64,000 nucleotides of DNA. It comes from Bacillus sp. FJAT-27245. GTDB taxonomy: Bacteria > Bacillota > Bacilli > Bacillales > Cytobacillaceae. Each line of letters begins with the position of its first letter. Position 1 is the stretch's first letter. The stretch covers positions 661,917 through 725,916 of the forward strand of contig NZ_LIGI01000001.1 in NCBI RefSeq assembly GCF_001273955.1. The letters run 5' to 3'. The notes under the pieces were generated by a model. The model saw only the letters and a list, made by a program, of their open reading frames with translations, ran no database searches and was not told the origin of the DNA. Below, piece by piece: positions 61,916 to 64,000 of the stretch. Both the position numbers and the translations under genes were made by a program.

Positions 61916-62356
61916 ATGTCGGTGCCGCAACATCTGAAGGAAGCATTGGAAGTGTTAAAAGAATCTGGGGTAAGAATGACTCCGCAGCGCCATGCAATAC
62001 TGGAATATTTAATCCAATCCATGTCGCACCCGACTGCAGATGACATTTATAAAGCCCTTGAAGGGAAGTTTCCGAACATGAGTGTCGCGACGGTTTACAA
62101 TAACCTCCGCGTCTTTAAGGAAGTAGGGCTCGTCAAGGAACTGACATATGGTGACGCCTCAAGCAGGTTTGATTTTAAGACATCCGACCATTACCACATC
62201 ATTTGTGAAAAATGCAATAAAATTGTCGACTTTTTTTATCCGGGACTGGACGAGGTTGAGCATCTCGCATCCCATGTGACAGGCTTCAAAGTCGCACACC
62301 ATCGGATGGAGATTTATGGGGAGTGCCCCGAATGCTCTGCGAAGGAAGCACACTAA
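61916..62356 (+). CDS. perR: Peroxide-responsive repressor PerR
   Basis: A 146-residue Fur-family metal-dependent peroxide sensor, almost identical to B. subtilis PerR over the DNA-binding part ([12 protein letters not shown] and [30 protein letters not shown]). The regulatory Fe/Mn ligands appear at His37, and in [16 protein letters not shown]; the structural zinc Cys pairs are CEKC and CPEC. A PerR box precedes the gene. Convergent with ygzB as in B. subtilis. Confidence 0.96.
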   Translation: MSVPQHLKEALEVLKESGVRMTPQRHAILEYLIQSMSHPTADDIYKALEGKFPNMSVATVYNNLRVFKEVGLVKELTYGDASSRFDFKTSDHYHIICEKCNKIVDFFYPGLDEVEHLASHVTGFKVAHHRMEIYGECPECSAKEAH

Positions 62357-62366
62357 TCCAAATCAA

Positions 62367-62393
62367 AACGCCCGGATAAGCATCCGGGCGTTC
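62367..62393. terminator. Bidirectional terminator between perR and ygzB
   Basis: Perfect arms AACGCCCGGA (62367-62376) and TCCGGGCGTT (62383-62392). Confidence 0.88.
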
Positions 62394-62397
62394 ATTG

Positions 62398-62745
62398 TTA
62401 CTGTTTCTTTTTATTATAGGACTCGTCGAATTCTTTGCCTTCGAGATTAGGATCAAGTGTAAGCGGTTCGTTGCAGTACATACACATGTCGACCCTGCCG
62501 AGCATTTTCGTTTGCTTTCCGCAATTCGGGCATTCAACCTGAACCGTCCTTGTCGAAAGCATGCCTATCCAGAAGTAAACAACCGTACTCGCGATAATGA
62601 ACAAAAACCCGACGAGCATGAAAATTGTCATTAAAACCGGTGATGTCCGGAAAAAAATGCCGCCATACATGACGATAAATCCAATAAAAATTAGGCTCAG
62701 CGCAAACGTGCGGATTTTATTAATTTTACTCGAATACTTCCCCAT
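62398..62745 (-). CDS. ygzB: UPF0295 membrane protein YgzB
   Basis: A 115-residue protein with two membrane helices (about 11-30 and 36-62) and a C-terminal zinc-ribbon-like part, [20 protein letters not shown]. Length and sequence fit YgzB/UPF0295, whose function is unknown. Its place between perR and ygxA is conserved. Confidence 0.9.
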   Translation of the reverse strand: MGKYSSKINKIRTFALSLIFIGFIVMYGGIFFRTSPVLMTIFMLVGFLFIIASTVVYFWIGMLSTRTVQVECPNCGKQTKMLGRVDMCMYCNEPLTLDPNLEGKEFDESYNKKKQ

Positions 62746-62901
62746 GCAATTCCCTCCCGATTCTTAACTATATCATATATGCGGATTTGGTGGAACTTGG
62801 GCTAGCTTTTTTGAGAAGAAGGAAAAATGGTTTCTATTTAAGGAAGGAAAAAAAGAAATTATTGTCGAAACTATAGCTATCAATGTTTTGGAGGAACGAC
62901 C

Positions 62902-63765
62902 ATGGAAGATATCCTTCGCCCGATATACCAGGAAAGGGCCAGCCAATCGAATACCTTGGGGATTCTATTGGTTGAAAAAAAAGAAAAATACAGCCCAGCC
63001 ACGGATTTTTTTGATGCAATTCTCGTGGTGATTGTCAATGAAGCCGATGAGCCAATCGCGATAAAACATTATACCTATGGCGACGAAAAAGCCGCCCTCC
63101 ATACTATAACCGAGGCTAAATTAAGGGAGTGGATGCTCCTTGGCACGAACCGAAAAATTTTCGAATGGCTTTATGGTGCAAAAGTTGTTTTCGATAGGAA
63201 TGAGTACATAAAGAATTTGCTAACAGAATTCAGGGACTTCCCTTTTTATGGCCGAAAAATAAAGATGGGCATTGAGTTTGCAAAATTAATCCGCCGTTAT
63301 TTGGACGGCAAGGCTTTTTTTGAAAATGGCCAATACCTGGATGCCTATAACCATGTTGTCCATTCACTTCATCATTTAGCGCGGCTTGCGGTCATCGAAA
63401 GCGGCTTCCATCCCGAATTGACTGTATGGAACCAGGTAAAGCAAATTGATCCGGAGCTGTTCAAGCTTTATGAGGAGCTCGTTACAAGCGAAGAGGCTTT
63501 GGAAAAAAGGCTTGAACTTTTGTTCCTCGCCAGTGAATTCCTGATTTATTCACGGACACGGGTAGGGGCGGGCCATCTTCTAAGTGTTCTTAAAAAGAAA
63601 GACACATGGACAATTGGGGAAATAATGAAGGATGAAGAACTTGTTCATTATTCGGTTGATTTAAGCGTCCTTCTCGAGTATCTAGCTGAAAAGCATATGA
63701 TCGAGACTGTCCCGGTTGAAACAAAAAGCCCTGGTCTCTACCATAGGTATTACAGGGTTTGTTAA
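62902..63765 (+). CDS. ygxA: Nucleotidyltransferase-like protein YgxA
   Basis: A 287-residue cytosolic protein of the YgxA family, annotated as nucleotidyltransferase-like: the N-terminal part (SNTLGILLVEKKEKY and DFFDAILVVI) resembles a divergent NTase fold, and the rest is helical (HHLARLAVIESGFHPELTVWNQVKQIDPELFKLYEEL). The activity is untested. It directly precedes an rRNA operon, as in B. subtilis (rrnD). ATG 62902 follows TGGAGGA. Confidence 0.9.
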   Translation: MEDILRPIYQERASQSNTLGILLVEKKEKYSPATDFFDAILVVIVNEADEPIAIKHYTYGDEKAALHTITEAKLREWMLLGTNRKIFEWLYGAKVVFDRNEYIKNLLTEFRDFPFYGRKIKMGIEFAKLIRRYLDGKAFFENGQYLDAYNHVVHSLHHLARLAVIESGFHPELTVWNQVKQIDPELFKLYEELVTSEEALEKRLELLFLASEFLIYSRTRVGAGHLLSVLKKKDTWTIGEIMKDEELVHYSVDLSVLLEYLAEKHMIETVPVETKSPGLYHRYYRVC

Positions 63766-63803
63766 CGAAGTGATAAATATTATTTTAAAAAAGTAAAAAG
63801 GTA

Positions 63804-63832
63804 TTGACCTTTAGTATTATTCTTGTTATATT
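63804..63832 (+). promoter_or_regulatory. rRNA operon promoter P1
   Basis: TTGACC (63804-63809), 17-base spacer, TATATT (63827-63832). It is followed by a hairpin CGCTGCGATACGAAC/GTTCGTAAGCGGCG. Confidence 0.8.
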
Positions 63833-63894
63833 TATATCCGTCGCTGCGATACGAACCATTCAACAGTTCGTAAGCGGCGGATGAAAAAAAGTTA

Positions 63895-63924
63895 TTGACA
63901 CAGCATGCGAGGTTATGATATATT
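63895..63924 (+). promoter_or_regulatory. rRNA operon promoter P2
   Basis: TTGACA (63895-63900), 18-base spacer, TATATT (63919-63924). The tandem arrangement downstream of ygxA is that of Bacillus rrn operons. Confidence 0.82.
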
Positions 63925-64000
63925 AAAAAAGTCGCCTCAACGCGACACGGTGAGTTTCTTGAGAAACTGGAACTCGCGGTGATGAGCAGCATTGTTCCTT
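63925..64000 (+). other. Leader of an rRNA operon (16S gene beyond the window)
   Basis: Contains two short hairpins, GTCGC/GCGAC (63931-63946) and GTTTC-TTGA-GAAAC, of the kind found in rrn leaders. No mature 16S sequence is reached before base 64000. Confidence 0.65.

Overview
This window comes from a spore-forming, motile Bacillaceae chromosome. Two small acid-soluble spore proteins (sspK, sspE) and ribosome-binding sites of the AAGGAGG type, with many TTG/GTG starts, support that. About two thirds of the flanking genes run in the order known from Bacillus subtilis: yfhD-yfhE-yfhF-recX-yfhH-sspK-yfhJ-yfhP-mutY-yfhS-fabL-sspE-ygaB-ygaC-ygaD-ygaE-gsaB, then bcp-perR-ygzB-ygxA and an rRNA operon leader. 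The similarity assignments rest on recalled family sequences, not on a database search.

Layout. Positions 1-4450: the 3' half of argH, a carbon-nitrogen hydrolase with two GNAT acetyltransferases, and an M20 deacetylase, separated by hairpin and tandem repeats. Positions 4450-5480: a DoxX-family membrane protein behind a 490-base regulatory region holding a cluster of DnaA-box-like sites and two Fnr/Rex-like palindromes. Positions 5550-19900: the conserved yfh/yga block (DNA repair, enoyl-ACP reductase, spore proteins, nucleotide phosphatase, ABC exporter, glutamate-1-semialdehyde aminotransferase), with a 52-bp hairpin tandem repeat after sspE. Positions 20080-22690: an ABC-2 exporter operon.

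Positions 22770-58870 hold a nearly complete flagellar gene set in one block: motAB, a YaaR-like protein, flhO/flhP, flgM-flgN-flgK-flgL, a PilZ protein, flagellin, a 1611-residue secreted fibronectin-III protein, fliD, a glucosaminidase, fliK-flgD-flgE, then a long operon fliM-fliN-(fliT-like)-fliS-flgBC-fliEFGHIJ-fliN2-fliOPQR-flhBAFG-fliA. It has no chemotaxis gene, no fliY, and no fliW-csrA. It sits where B. subtilis goes directly from gsaB towards bcp, so I infer an inserted or relocated, possibly second, flagellar system.

The most interesting part is its control. The fliM-fliA operon is preceded by a SigA-type promoter, six 10-bp-phased A-tracts, a clear GEMM-I cyclic-di-GMP riboswitch and an intrinsic terminator. 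A membrane-anchored PilZ protein is encoded just before flagellin. FliM has lost the N-terminal CheY-docking motif, while the small FliN beside it carries that motif and looks like a FliY without its CheC-like domain. Together this suggests a flagellum governed by c-di-GMP at both transcription and function, with an unusual switch complex and a giant secreted adhesin-like partner.

Positions 58870-64000: degenerate copies of the 52-bp repeat, a potassium-channel-like protein with a GHGD filter, bcp, a 2-hydroxyacid dehydrogenase, a PduO-type cobalamin adenosyltransferase, autoregulated perR, ygzB, ygxA, and tandem rRNA promoters; the 16S gene itself lies beyond the window.
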